Assembly (NCBI RefSeq): GCF_026319325.1
Contig: NZ_JAPDMU010000002.1
Location: 62,001-126,000, forward strand
Direction of reading: 5' to 3'
Length of the DNA: 64,000 nucleotides
Source of the DNA: Methylophaga sp. OBS3
GTDB taxonomy: Bacteria > Pseudomonadota > Gammaproteobacteria > Nitrosococcales > Methylophagaceae
A model generated the notes under the pieces. That model saw nothing but the letters and a program-made list of their open reading frames with translations, searched no databases and was not told the origin of the DNA. Shown here in pieces: positions 39,018 to 48,100 of this stretch (its first letter is position 1; the number at the start of each line of letters is the position of its first letter). A program made the translations under genes and the position numbers.

Positions 39018-39878
39018 TTAACGTTTCCTCAGCAATTGTTTAATGATCGGCGTAACCAAAGTTGCCATAGCCTCAGCCATCAACTCTCCAGGTACGACCA
39101 CATTATTACTGCTATTTTGGAAAGCACCTTTGATCTGAGGCAAATTTTCGGTGATAAGTGACGCCCACCTGTCGGTAAAGCTCACTACACATAAACTCTG
39201 CTCTGGTGCGGGTAATGCTTTTGCTGAAAAAGGGTTAGCAATATCGACCAGCGGAACCCGCTGAAAGTTGATATGGGTACGAGAAAACTGCGGTGTGATG
39301 TAACGAATATAGTCCGGGACTCGCTGAATAATGATGTCAACGACAGCCTCGTGTGAGTAACCGCGATTTAGGCAATCACGTTGGATCTTCTGCATCCATT
39401 CGAGATTAATCACTGGGGCAATACCGATCAATAAGTCGGGATGCTGCGCAATATCAATACCATCGATGACCGCCGCCCCATGCAAACCTTCATAAAACAA
39501 TAAGTCACTATCAGTGGCTAATGGCTGCCAATCGGTGAATGTACCTGAGGGACGACCAAACTGTTTGGCTTCGGCTTCGTCATGCACATAAAAGCGAGAC
39601 TCGCCTTCTCCAGACTCAGCATAACGAGCAAAGAGGTTTTCCAGTCGGGCAAGGTCATTTGCTTCTGGCCCAAAATGGGTCAGGTTATGGCCATGTGCAA
39701 TGGCGTTAATTGAGGCAACGCGCATCTGCTCGCGGTCATATCGATGAAAACTGTCACCTTGCACCATCACTGGCGCAAGATTCAGTTGTTCAAATATCAA
39801 CTCAAATGTCTGACGAACCGTCGATGTCCCCGCGCCGGAAGCGCCGGTAACCGCAATAATGGGATGCGCGACTGACAT
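39018..39878 (-). CDS. Phosphoribulokinase, class I type
   Basis: A 286-aa protein from the ATG at 39878 (MSVAHPIIAVTG). It matches proteobacterial octameric phosphoribulokinases over the whole length: P-loop GASGAGTSTV, QGDSFHRYDREQM, THFGPEANDL, YVHDEAEAKQFG, LLFYEGLHGA, APVINLEWMQKIQRD, INFQRVPLVDIANPF and the C-terminal VVPG. The reaction is ribulose 5-phosphate plus ATP to ribulose 1,5-bisphosphate. No RuBisCO or other cbb gene is in the window; it lies between purD (18 nt) and tsaC (34 nt). It could be an orphan PRK or a family member with another substrate, such as E. coli PrkB. Confidence 0.9.
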   Translation of the reverse strand: MSVAHPIIAVTGASGAGTSTVRQTFELIFEQLNLAPVMVQGDSFHRYDREQMRVASINAIAHGHNLTHFGPEANDLARLENLFARYAESGEGESRFYVHDEAEAKQFGRPSGTFTDWQPLATDSDLLFYEGLHGAAVIDGIDIAQHPDLLIGIAPVINLEWMQKIQRDCLNRGYSHEAVVDIIIQRVPDYIRYITPQFSRTHINFQRVPLVDIANPFSAKALPAPEQSLCVVSFTDRWASLITENLPQIKGAFQNSSNNVVVPGELMAEAMATLVTPIIKQLLRKR

Positions 39879-39896
39879 GCGAGTAGCGCCCGGCAA

Positions 39897-41189
39897 TTAC
39901 CGTGCAGCTTGCTCTCTGGCGACAGCGCGATAAGCAATATCGGTTCGGTAATAGGCATCTTGCCAATCAATCTTAGCTACTGCTTGATAGGCTTTTTGTT
40001 GTGCTTCTTGAACGCTATCACCCAATGCCGTGACACATAAAACACGGCCACCATTAGTGACGATATCTGCGCCTTGTTGACTGGTACCTGCATGGAAAAC
40101 TTTGGCTAAGTCAGCGTCGATAGTATCCAAACCACCGATAACATCGCCTTTGCGGTAATCATCTGGATAACCACCAGCAGCCATCACCACACCAATAGAA
40201 GCGCGAGGGTCCCAATCCGCCGTGGCTTTATCAAGACGTTTTTCTAACGCTGCCATACACAATTCAATCAAATCAGATTGCAGACGCAACATGATCGGCT
40301 GGGTTTCTGGATCACCAAAACGGCAGTTAAACTCAACGACTTTTGGTGCGCCCGCAGCATCAATCATCACACCCGCGTATAAAAAGCCGGTGTAAGGACG
40401 ACCATCTGCAGCCATGCCTTTTACGGTTGGGTAAATGATTTCATTCATGATGCGGTCAAAGACAACATCCGTTACCACAGGTGCAGGGGAGTAAGCGCCC
40501 ATACCGCCAGTATTAGGGCCTTTATCGCCATTATCGCGGGCTTTGTGATCTTGTGAGGTCGCAAGTGGTAAGACATTTTCGCCATCAACCATGACGATAA
40601 AGCTAGCTTCTTCACCAGTCATAAATTCTTCGATTACAACACGGCTACCCGCATCACCAAATTTGTTACCTGCCAGCATATCTTCAACGGCAGCCACAGC
40701 TTCAGCTTCCCTCATCGCAACAATAACGCCTTTCCCCGCAGCTAAACCATCAGCTTTGATAACAATTGGCGCGCCTTGCTCTTGAATGTAAGCAACCGCA
40801 GGTGGAATTTCGGTGAATACTTGGTAAGCCGCCGTTGGGATTTGATGACGCGCCAGGAAATCTTTAGTGAAGCTTTTAGATGCTTCAAGTTGTGCCGCAG
40901 CTTGGCTTGGACCGAAACAACGTAAGCCAGCGATTTCAAATGCATCCACCACGCCTAAGACCAATGGAACTTCAGGGCCTACGACCGTTAAATCAATGGC
41001 ATTTTGTTGAGCAAATGCAACTAAATCTTCAATTGCCTCAACCGCGATTGGCACGTTTTGCATGCCTGGCTCATTAGCCGTACCCGGATTGCCCGGCGCG
41101 ACAAAGACTTGCTCACATTGTGGAGACTGACTCAATTTCCAGGCCAGAGCATGTTCACGTCCGCCACCACCAATTACCAATACTTTCAT
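39897..41189 (-). CDS. purD: Phosphoribosylamine-glycine ligase
   Basis: A 430-aa ATP-grasp enzyme from the ATG at 41189 (MKVLVIGGGGREHALAWKL), the universal PurD start; the longer open frame upstream is antisense to the LOG gene. It forms glycinamide ribonucleotide. Motifs are VAPGNPGTA, VGPEVPLVLG, IKADGLAAGKGVIVA, VIEEFMTGEEAS, GGMGAYSPAP and EFNCRFGDPETQ. It is the first gene of the run purD-prk-tsaC-hemF. Confidence 0.97.
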   Translation of the reverse strand: MKVLVIGGGGREHALAWKLSQSPQCEQVFVAPGNPGTANEPGMQNVPIAVEAIEDLVAFAQQNAIDLTVVGPEVPLVLGVVDAFEIAGLRCFGPSQAAAQLEASKSFTKDFLARHQIPTAAYQVFTEIPPAVAYIQEQGAPIVIKADGLAAGKGVIVAMREAEAVAAVEDMLAGNKFGDAGSRVVIEEFMTGEEASFIVMVDGENVLPLATSQDHKARDNGDKGPNTGGMGAYSPAPVVTDVVFDRIMNEIIYPTVKGMAADGRPYTGFLYAGVMIDAAGAPKVVEFNCRFGDPETQPIMLRLQSDLIELCMAALEKRLDKATADWDPRASIGVVMAAGGYPDDYRKGDVIGGLDTIDADLAKVFHAGTSQQGADIVTNGGRVLCVTALGDSVQEAQQKAYQAVAKIDWQDAYYRTDIAYRAVAREQAAR

Positions 41190-41262
41190 AGCCCGTCGCA
41201 ACCTGTTGAAAAGGCGATAATGATACCGCAGATGCCACCATAACCAAAGTAGCCAAACCGCA

Positions 41263-42003
41263 ATGATGATTGCCGCTATCAACGGAATTGATTATCTTGC
41301 AGATAAGCTCTTTTTTCATGCAGGCATCAACGTGGAAGATCTTAAACAATCAGAGGCATGGCGCATTTTTCGGATCCAAGCCGAACTCATTGACGGCATT
41401 GAAACGTTAAATGATTTAGGCCCTGCAGTATCGGTATTTGGTAGCGCTCGACTCGAACAAGACTCCGCGTATTATGCGGCTGCCCAACAAGTTGCTAGCG
41501 AACTATCCAACGCTGGCTTTTCCATTATTACTGGTGGTGGCCCCGGCATCATGAAAGCCGCCAATGCAGGCGCCCAAGGTAACGGCTCGACGTCGGTTGG
41601 ATTGAACATCGAATTACCCCACGAACAAATAGCCAATCCATACCAAGACAGGCAATTAAGCTTTCGTTATTTCTTTGTACGGAAACTGATGTTTGTGAAA
41701 TATTCGATGGGCTATGTGGTGTTTCCAGGTGGCTTTGGCACCTTGGATGAACTGTTTGATGCGCTGACATTAATCCAAACACAAAAAATTTATCACTTCC
41801 CCGTCATTCTTTACGGCAGTGAATTTTGGCAAGGATTACTCGACTGGTTAGAGAGCCGTGCAAGAGCCTCTGGCTGCATTGACAATAACGATATGCGATT
41901 GTTTTATTTAGTAGATCGTCCAGAAGACGTACTACCGATCATCCAGAAAAACTTTGCTGCCCTAGGCGCACATCCTGAAAAAAATAAACGTTGGCCAGTA
42001 TAA
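41263..42003 (+). CDS. LOG-family (TIGR00730-like) nucleotide 5'-monophosphate phosphoribohydrolase
   Basis: A 246-aa Rossmann-fold protein with the LOG signatures SVFGSARLEQDS, IITGGGPGIMKAANAGA and PGGFGTLDELFDALTLIQT. Family members release the base from cytokinin-type or other nucleoside monophosphates. The first 23 residues (from ATG 41263 to 41331) are not typical of the family; a GTG at 41332 (VEDLKQSEAWRIFR) with AGG upstream would give 223 aa and is a real alternative. It diverges from purD across 73 nt and precedes tRNA-Leu. Confidence 0.88.
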   Translation: MMIAAINGIDYLADKLFFHAGINVEDLKQSEAWRIFRIQAELIDGIETLNDLGPAVSVFGSARLEQDSAYYAAAQQVASELSNAGFSIITGGGPGIMKAANAGAQGNGSTSVGLNIELPHEQIANPYQDRQLSFRYFFVRKLMFVKYSMGYVVFPGGFGTLDELFDALTLIQTQKIYHFPVILYGSEFWQGLLDWLESRARASGCIDNNDMRLFYLVDRPEDVLPIIQKNFAALGAHPEKNKRWPV

Positions 42004-42020
42004 ATTTCGCAAATTTGAAA

Positions 42021-42049
42021 TTCCCATTGCCGATTCATTGCTGTATGAT
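42021..42049 (+). promoter_or_regulatory. Promoter of tRNA-Leu
   Basis: TATGAT (42044-42049) with TTCCCA 17 nt upstream (42021-42026) gives 4 of 6 matches in the -35 box and 5 of 6 in the -10. The tRNA 5' end lies 12 nt after the -10, the same distance as at tRNA-Met. Confidence 0.6.
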
Positions 42050-42061
42050 CCGCCTCTTGCT

Positions 42062-42148
42062 GCCCGGGTGGTGAAATTGGTAGACACAAGGGACTTAAAA
42101 TCCCTCGCCTTTAAAAGCGTGCCGGTTCGAGTCCGGCCCCGGGCACCA
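42062..42148 (+). tRNA. tRNA-Leu (anticodon TAA)
   Basis: An 87-nt class II tRNA with acceptor GCCCGGG/CCCGGGC, D arm GTGAAATTGGTAGACAC, anticodon stem AGGGA/TCCCT with loop CTTAAAA, a long variable arm (CGCCTTTAAAAGCG), T arm with GGTTCGAGTCC, discriminator A and encoded CCA. Its wobble base is the kind of substrate modified by TrmL, encoded at 5.3 kb. Confidence 0.98.
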
Positions 42149-42160
42149 TCAAGAATACAA

Positions 42161-42195
42161 AAAGCCCCGACACGGAAACGTTTCGGGGCTTTTTT
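42161..42195 (+). terminator. Rho-independent terminator after tRNA-Leu (bidirectional)
   Basis: AAAGCCCCGA pairs with TCGGGGCTTT around a 14-nt segment that can extend the stem, followed by a T-run on the plus strand and by a T-run on the minus strand (the A-run at 42159-42163). It terminates the tRNA transcript and, from the other side, the diguanylate cyclase gene whose stop lies at its edge. Confidence 0.9.
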
Positions 42196-43858
42196 AATTC
42201 CTCCCTTCGGCTGAGAGTCTGAATTGGTTCTTGCCCGCTTTTTTGGCTTGGTACATCGCTTTATCAGCTTTCTCCAGCAAGTCCTCAACTGAAACACCAT
42301 GTTCGGGGAAACTGGCCACGCCTACGCTAATTGAAATCCTGAATTCTCTGCCCTCAATAATCACTGGCTCATTTACTTTTTCAATTAGATGGTTAAAGAA
42401 TTTATTTACATTAAAATGCTGAAAATCATCTTTTATTAACAGCACAAACTCATCACCGGCAAAACGACCAGCAACATCAGTAGACCGACAGTTTTCAGTT
42501 AGTACTCTGGATATTGCTGTTAAAACACCATCGCCGACTTTATGGCCAAAGTTATCGTTGAAAGCCTTGAATGAGTCCACGTCAATGAAAGCCACATAAA
42601 ACCTGCTCTTTGCCCCAGAGACAGCGTTTGATTTAATCAATTGTTTTGTACGGTTAATGAAATAGGCTCGATTAGCCAGCCCCGTCAAATTATCAAAATT
42701 GGCTTTTTTCCATATTTCCGCTCTCTCTCTATCTGCTTCTGTCGTATCACGCGCTATCTGAGAGGCGCCTATGACTTCAGAACTATCGGCATTGAATACC
42801 GGTGACAAATTCTGTGAAACCCTCACTTTCTCGCCATGTTTCGTCATGTAAATGGCACGGTGATCGGTCACTTTTGCTCCGCTGTGTAAAGACCTTAACA
42901 ACCTATCATGGGCCTGGTGCGCCTCATCTGGAATAATCGAGTAAATCGACTGCCCAATCATTTCACTTGCGGCAAAGCCGAGTAACTGCTCTGCAGCGGG
43001 ATTCCAGCTGAGTATTTCACCCTTCAGGCTCTGGCTGATGATGGCATCGTTGGATGTTTCGATGATGGACTGGAATTCACGGGTCAAGCGCTCCACTTCT
43101 ACTTGCGCCGTAATATCCTTCGCGATTTTTGATGCACCAATCACTTCTCCCAAGTGGTTATAGATGGGAGAAATCGTTGCCGACACATGTATTAACGAGC
43201 CATCTTTTCTTTTTCTTATGGTGCGGAAGTGGTCAACCTTTTCTCCCCTTGCCAGTCTGCTGAGAATGTCGGGCTCTTCATGAAGCCTGTCTTGCGGGAA
43301 CACCTTAATCATCGGCTCACCGACCATTTCCTGAGCGGTGAAACCAAATACTTTCTCTGCACCGGCATTCCAGCTTTGCACAATGCCGTTGAGGTCTTTG
43401 CTTATAATGGCATCGTCCGAAGATTCTACGATGGCCCTGAAATGATTGTTCTCCAGATCTCTGAGCGCTTCCTGAGTGATATCTCTGGCGATTTTTGATG
43501 CACCGATTATCTCACCTGCTCCGTTGATGACTGGCGAAATAGTGACCGACACATCCAGCAAACGGCCCGACTTGTGCTTTCGCTGGGTTCTGAAATGTCT
43601 GACCGGTTCGCCTCTGGCGATTTTCTCTAGGATAGAATCTTCTTCGTTCAGGCGTTCCTCGGGGAAAATCAACCGCATAGGCTTTCCAATAATCTCTTCA
43701 GCAGAGTAACCAAACATCATTTCAGCTGCCGGATTCCAGCTGGTGACAATACCGTCGAGATCTTTGCTAACTATCGCGTCATCACTAGACTGGATGATCG
43801 AGTCGAGCAAATTGGAGTTCATGAAAATAGCGTCATTGCCACCAGCTTTATGGGTCAT
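42194..43858 (-). CDS. Diguanylate cyclase with three PAS domains
   Basis: A 554-aa soluble protein without membrane helices. Three similar PAS domains (about 15-130, 137-255, 263-380) each open with SS/TSNDAI(V/I)S and contain SWNPAAE or SWNAGAE; their similarity points to internal duplication. The GGDEF domain (about 390-550) has AGDEF at 467-471, a variant that is often active, and a complete RxxD inhibitory site (RSTD) just before it. It probably makes c-di-GMP in response to a cytoplasmic redox, gas or small-molecule signal. AAGGAG lies 9 nt before the ATG. No partner gene is on the same strand. Confidence 0.94.
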   Translation of the reverse strand: MTHKAGGNDAIFMNSNLLDSIIQSSDDAIVSKDLDGIVTSWNPAAEMMFGYSAEEIIGKPMRLIFPEERLNEEDSILEKIARGEPVRHFRTQRKHKSGRLLDVSVTISPVINGAGEIIGASKIARDITQEALRDLENNHFRAIVESSDDAIISKDLNGIVQSWNAGAEKVFGFTAQEMVGEPMIKVFPQDRLHEEPDILSRLARGEKVDHFRTIRKRKDGSLIHVSATISPIYNHLGEVIGASKIAKDITAQVEVERLTREFQSIIETSNDAIISQSLKGEILSWNPAAEQLLGFAASEMIGQSIYSIIPDEAHQAHDRLLRSLHSGAKVTDHRAIYMTKHGEKVRVSQNLSPVFNADSSEVIGASQIARDTTEADRERAEIWKKANFDNLTGLANRAYFINRTKQLIKSNAVSGAKSRFYVAFIDVDSFKAFNDNFGHKVGDGVLTAISRVLTENCRSTDVAGRFAGDEFVLLIKDDFQHFNVNKFFNHLIEKVNEPVIIEGREFRISISVGVASFPEHGVSVEDLLEKADKAMYQAKKAGKNQFRLSAEGRN

Positions 43859-44346
43859 TGTGTCAAACTCCTTGAAATCAATTTACGCCATGGAACACTG
43901 GAAATCCTTTTCAACAAACACAGGGCGTTACGTAATTGAGTCCTTATTTTTTATCTTTACTTAATTTTAAGTGTCTTCTTAATGATTCGACACACTATGT
44001 GAATTCTGAGTGACGATGGTGTTAGTCAAAAATATCAGCATAAACATACATTTACATCGAATAGTAGCGCAAATTATATTCATACTGGCAATGGTATCGT
44101 CGCGAGCAATCGTAGTAAGGTCGATTAAACTTGAATCTGGATGGCTGTTACCGTCATCGGCATTTCTGCCTGTCATGGTAAAAATTCCCGTTTAGGCTTT
44201 TAAATGACCCATACATCGCGTTTTCAAGAGTAGCTGCCCTGTAGATAACCAAAATCAATTGAAGTTTCGACAACCCGATGCATTTGATGGCAATATTGAC
44301 GTCAGGTCACCAGAGCACCTGAGCTCTCATCATAAATGGATATTTA
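43859..44346. other. 488-nt region without a recognised gene
   Basis: This AT-rich gap separates the diguanylate cyclase (reading away on the minus strand) from the solute-binding protein gene (plus strand), so it holds both promoters. The short open frames (up to 65 codons) have no ribosome sites and no recognisable products. I saw no repeat longer than a few bases, no tRNA and no clear hairpin. A relic of a lost gene is possible but not demonstrated. Confidence 0.6.
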
Positions 44347-45135
44347 ATGCTGAGCAGATACTTACAATTTTTCGTCTTGTTTCTCTGCATGAATGTGTCT
44401 TCAGTGACAGTGGCAAGCCCGCCTTCACTCAAAGTTGTGATACCCGAGGATTTCCCACCTTTCTACTACCATGACTTAGATGGCAGCTTTCAAGGCGTTT
44501 CCTACGAGGTTGCTGTATTAGTTAGTGAAAAACTAGGTTATCAATTAGACATCACCCAATTACCTAATATGCGGCAATTATTGTTGGCGCTGGAGAGTGG
44601 CCAACAAGATCTCAGCATAAATTTAACCGAAACGGCCGAACGATCAAAACTAGCCTATTTCACACAAACGCCACATGTTTACGAATCACAACATCTTATC
44701 GTTCGTGGCGACAGCAACATTGAATACAACGGCGATTTAAAAAGTTTGACCAATTATAGTTTTGGGCCAATTTTTGGCTGGACCTATGGTAAACAGTTTG
44801 ATTCAGCAACCTATTTGACCAAGGATTATCTCAACGACTCTAAGCAACAACTCAAAGGCCTGCTTTCTGGTCGCTATGATATTGCCGTTAATAACCCACA
44901 GTATTTTCAAGAAACTATCTCTTCATTAGGCATTAATCCCGTTTTTAAAGTCTTATCACCAGCACTTATCAATTTGCCTGTCACCATGGCAATTTCAAAA
45001 AAACACCCTGACGCTGAAAAAGTCATTAATGCCTTTGAGCAAGAAATAGCACGCTTTATTCAAACCCCAGATTATCTCGCAATACTGCAAAAATATGGCT
45101 TTACCAATACGCTTAATGTGGAGGCAGCGCAATGA
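44347..45135 (+). CDS. Periplasmic solute-binding protein (SBP_bac_3) coupled to the hybrid kinase
   Basis: A 262-aa exported protein (signal peptide ending near VASPPS). The fold is the bilobed SBP_bac_3 type: [54 protein letters not shown], and a C-terminal [10 protein letters not shown]. There is no ABC transporter nearby. Its stop overlaps the ATG of the 2067-aa hybrid kinase, which itself carries two domains of the same fold, so it most likely works as a sensory co-receptor. The ligand is unknown. The start has no strong ribosome site. Confidence 0.88.
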   Translation: MLSRYLQFFVLFLCMNVSSVTVASPPSLKVVIPEDFPPFYYHDLDGSFQGVSYEVAVLVSEKLGYQLDITQLPNMRQLLLALESGQQDLSINLTETAERSKLAYFTQTPHVYESQHLIVRGDSNIEYNGDLKSLTNYSFGPIFGWTYGKQFDSATYLTKDYLNDSKQQLKGLLSGRYDIAVNNPQYFQETISSLGINPVFKVLSPALINLPVTMAISKKHPDAEKVINAFEQEIARFIQTPDYLAILQKYGFTNTLNVEAAQ

Positions 45136-48100
45136 CGTTAAGTCGCTTCCTGTTAACCTATATTTGGCTATTTTTACTGGTTTTAGGTACGGCTTTTTCA
45201 TCAACTGCTTGGTCACTAGAAGATCGTCCTAGCCTGACCGAATCAAAATTGGTTGAACTTGGGCAGTTAACACGTGAGCTACGTTTTCAGGATGAAGTAC
45301 TGACGAGCTCCATTACCACTTATGCCTACACCAGTGAATTAAAATGGCTCGAACGCTATCGGACGGCAATGGATCGTTTTAATGATGCCTTTGATCGCGT
45401 GACGACTGACTTCCCTGAAGTAAGTCATACCACCAACAAAAATCTGGTGAGTTCAGCCCAGGCCCTCTATGACTTTGAAGCCGAAGGCTTAACCTATATT
45501 GAAAACGGCGAGCCACAAAAAGCACAGCAATTATTCACGTCCGCTGTCTATCTTGAAAACAAAACCTTGTTGACAGAAACACTGCGTAAGCTCAATGAAG
45601 AAATCAACCATAAACAGCTGACTTTAACCCAAACAGGGTCGAATACCACTAAGCTTAAGCTTACGCGAATAGAACAAGACTGGATCGCCGCCAATCCCGA
45701 AGTACTGGTTGGCAATGAGCCCGACTGGGCACCTTTTCAATTTGTAGACAACAGTGAGAATCCAGCGGGGATTAGTGTCGATTTATTAAAGCTTATCAGT
45801 GAAAAAACAGGCTTAACCTTTACCTACTCCGAGCCAGCTAGCTACGCCGAACTTCAGTCAAAACTCTTTAATAATGAGCTCGATCTGATTGCCGCAGGTT
45901 ATTACTCGGAAGACCGTAACGATAGCGCGCTGCACACCACGGCATACACCACTATAAAAGAATATGTTTTTGTCCTTGATGACAGCGGCATTAACGATAT
46001 GGATGACCTATCTGGGCGAACCCTTGCGATTCCCAAAGGTTATGACACAACCAAACTGATTCGCGCAAGCCGACCAGATATCAACATCATCGAGCCGAAT
46101 TCGATTATGGAAGCACTCACAATGGTGGTGCAGGGTGAGGCTGACGCCGTGATTGACGCGCAAAGAGTTGTTAGCTTCTTGATAGAAGAAAATAAATTTG
46201 AAGGGCTACGCTCATTCCCAAGTCGTATCGCTAATACACCGCTGAGAATGATTGTCTCGAAACAAAAACCCATTCTGAATAGCATCATCAGTAGAGCCAT
46301 CAATGATATTAGTCGCTCAGATCGTAATGCTATTTTTGCTAACTGGTTAAATCATGACGCTGTAAATAATCCGCTTTCTTTACCCAACGCCAATCTCAAT
46401 ATGGAAGAGCTCGCTTGGCTCAACGCCCATCCGATTATTCAAATTGGGGCAGATCCTGATTGGCGTCCTTTTGAGTTTGTAAATCAACAGGGTTATCACC
46501 AGGGCATCATCGCTGACTACATGGAAATGATTACCGATCAGTTAGGCGTGGCTTTTGCCCTCCAACCCAAAGCGACTTGGCAAGAGGTTGTTGAGAGCGC
46601 TATATCCGGTGAAATTGACGTATTACCGGGCTTATCCAGAACCCCAGACCGTGAAAAACATTTTCTTTTCACCCAACCCTACATCAGTATTCCGAGTGTC
46701 ATTATTACCCCTAAAGGAACACCTAGACTCAGTCAGCTCTCAGATTTAGGCGACCGAACCATTGGTGTCATTGAAGGCTACTCCTACAACGAATGGCTAA
46801 AGGATGCCTATCCCAATGCCAACACCGTTCCAGTTAAATCTATCTCGGAAGGCTTAACCTTGGTTGAAGAAGGCGCACTGGATGCCATGATTGCCAACAA
46901 GCTCAGTGCCATTGACCGGGTAAACTCACTGGGCCTAAGCAATCTAAAAGTCAATTTTGTTACTAGCTATAACTTTGAGCTGGCAATTGGTGTCAGAAAA
47001 GACTGGCCTGAGCTGGTCAAAATTTTGAATAAATCTTTATCGCAAATCACCCCCGCACAACATGACTCACTTCGCCGTAACTGGGTAAGTGCTGAACTGG
47101 AAGGGGTCGACATTGCCCCACAAGCAAGCAATGGCGAATCAATTCCTATTGCCAAGATGCTGCTGATTACTTTTGGGCTGGCGATACTCTTTTTATTTAT
47201 CGCTTGGTTATTAAGCCGCCGCGCTGGCGATATTATTGCGCTCTACCAATCAACCAATTTGCGCTTTTTCACGGCAATGACCGTTTGCTGTATTTTGCTG
47301 ATCATATTTGCCATCACGTGGTACTCGCTGCAACGAAGCGAACAAATCACTCGTGAACGTGCTGCACAATCCTTGGTAACGGTGCTGAACTCGACCAATG
47401 AAGCTATCAGCTATTGGTTATCGGCTGGCCTGAGACAAGTCACGATTATTGCGAATGAAAGCAATCTTAATACGTTATTTTCAGCCTATCAGCTCACTGA
47501 CGATCTTTTGGCAACAGAAGCTTTTAGAAATGTTGGCAGCCTTTTAGAGGCACAAAATCTGAATAATACGGCTTGGCAATACACCATGATACTGACTGAT
47601 GGCAGTGTCGTATTTGAAAATGCACCGCCCGTGGAGCACTTATTACCAAAGCTCCAAGAAACCGTTTTTAATGGTGTGGCAACCTTTATTCCCCCTGAGC
47701 GAGTGCCAAATTCCACATTAACCCGTATGTACTTTGCTGCCCCTGTTCTCGACTATAAGGGGCGCACCATTGCAGCGGTCATAGCTTCGGTCGATCCACA
47801 CGATGCATTTTCTCAAGTCATTCGATCAGATAACAGCAATTATCAAGAAAGTATGGAAACCTATGCTATCAATACTGAAGGGTGGATGATTTCCAGTACC
47901 GTGCATGAAGAGGCTCTAAAACAGCTAGGCCTGCTTGGGCCAGATCAATCGACCATACTCAATATCAAAGTCAGTGACCCCGGTGTTGATCTCACGCAAG
48001 GGAAAAAACCCACGCAATCAATTGCCGAACAACCGCTGACAAATTCTGCCTATCAGGTTTTACAAAAAACCAGCAGCCAGCAGTATGAGGGTGAGCGTGA

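Noticed and set aside
41190..41282. Hydrophobic N-terminal extension of PurD (a Trp/Leu-rich segment that looks like a membrane helix)
   Set aside because: PurD is cytosolic and starts with MKVLVIGG; the extension is antisense to the start of the LOG gene and has no ribosome site.
43979..44195. Short open frames in the 488-nt gap, on both strands
   Set aside because: They mirror each other, lack ribosome sites and have no recognisable sequence; they were not called as genes.
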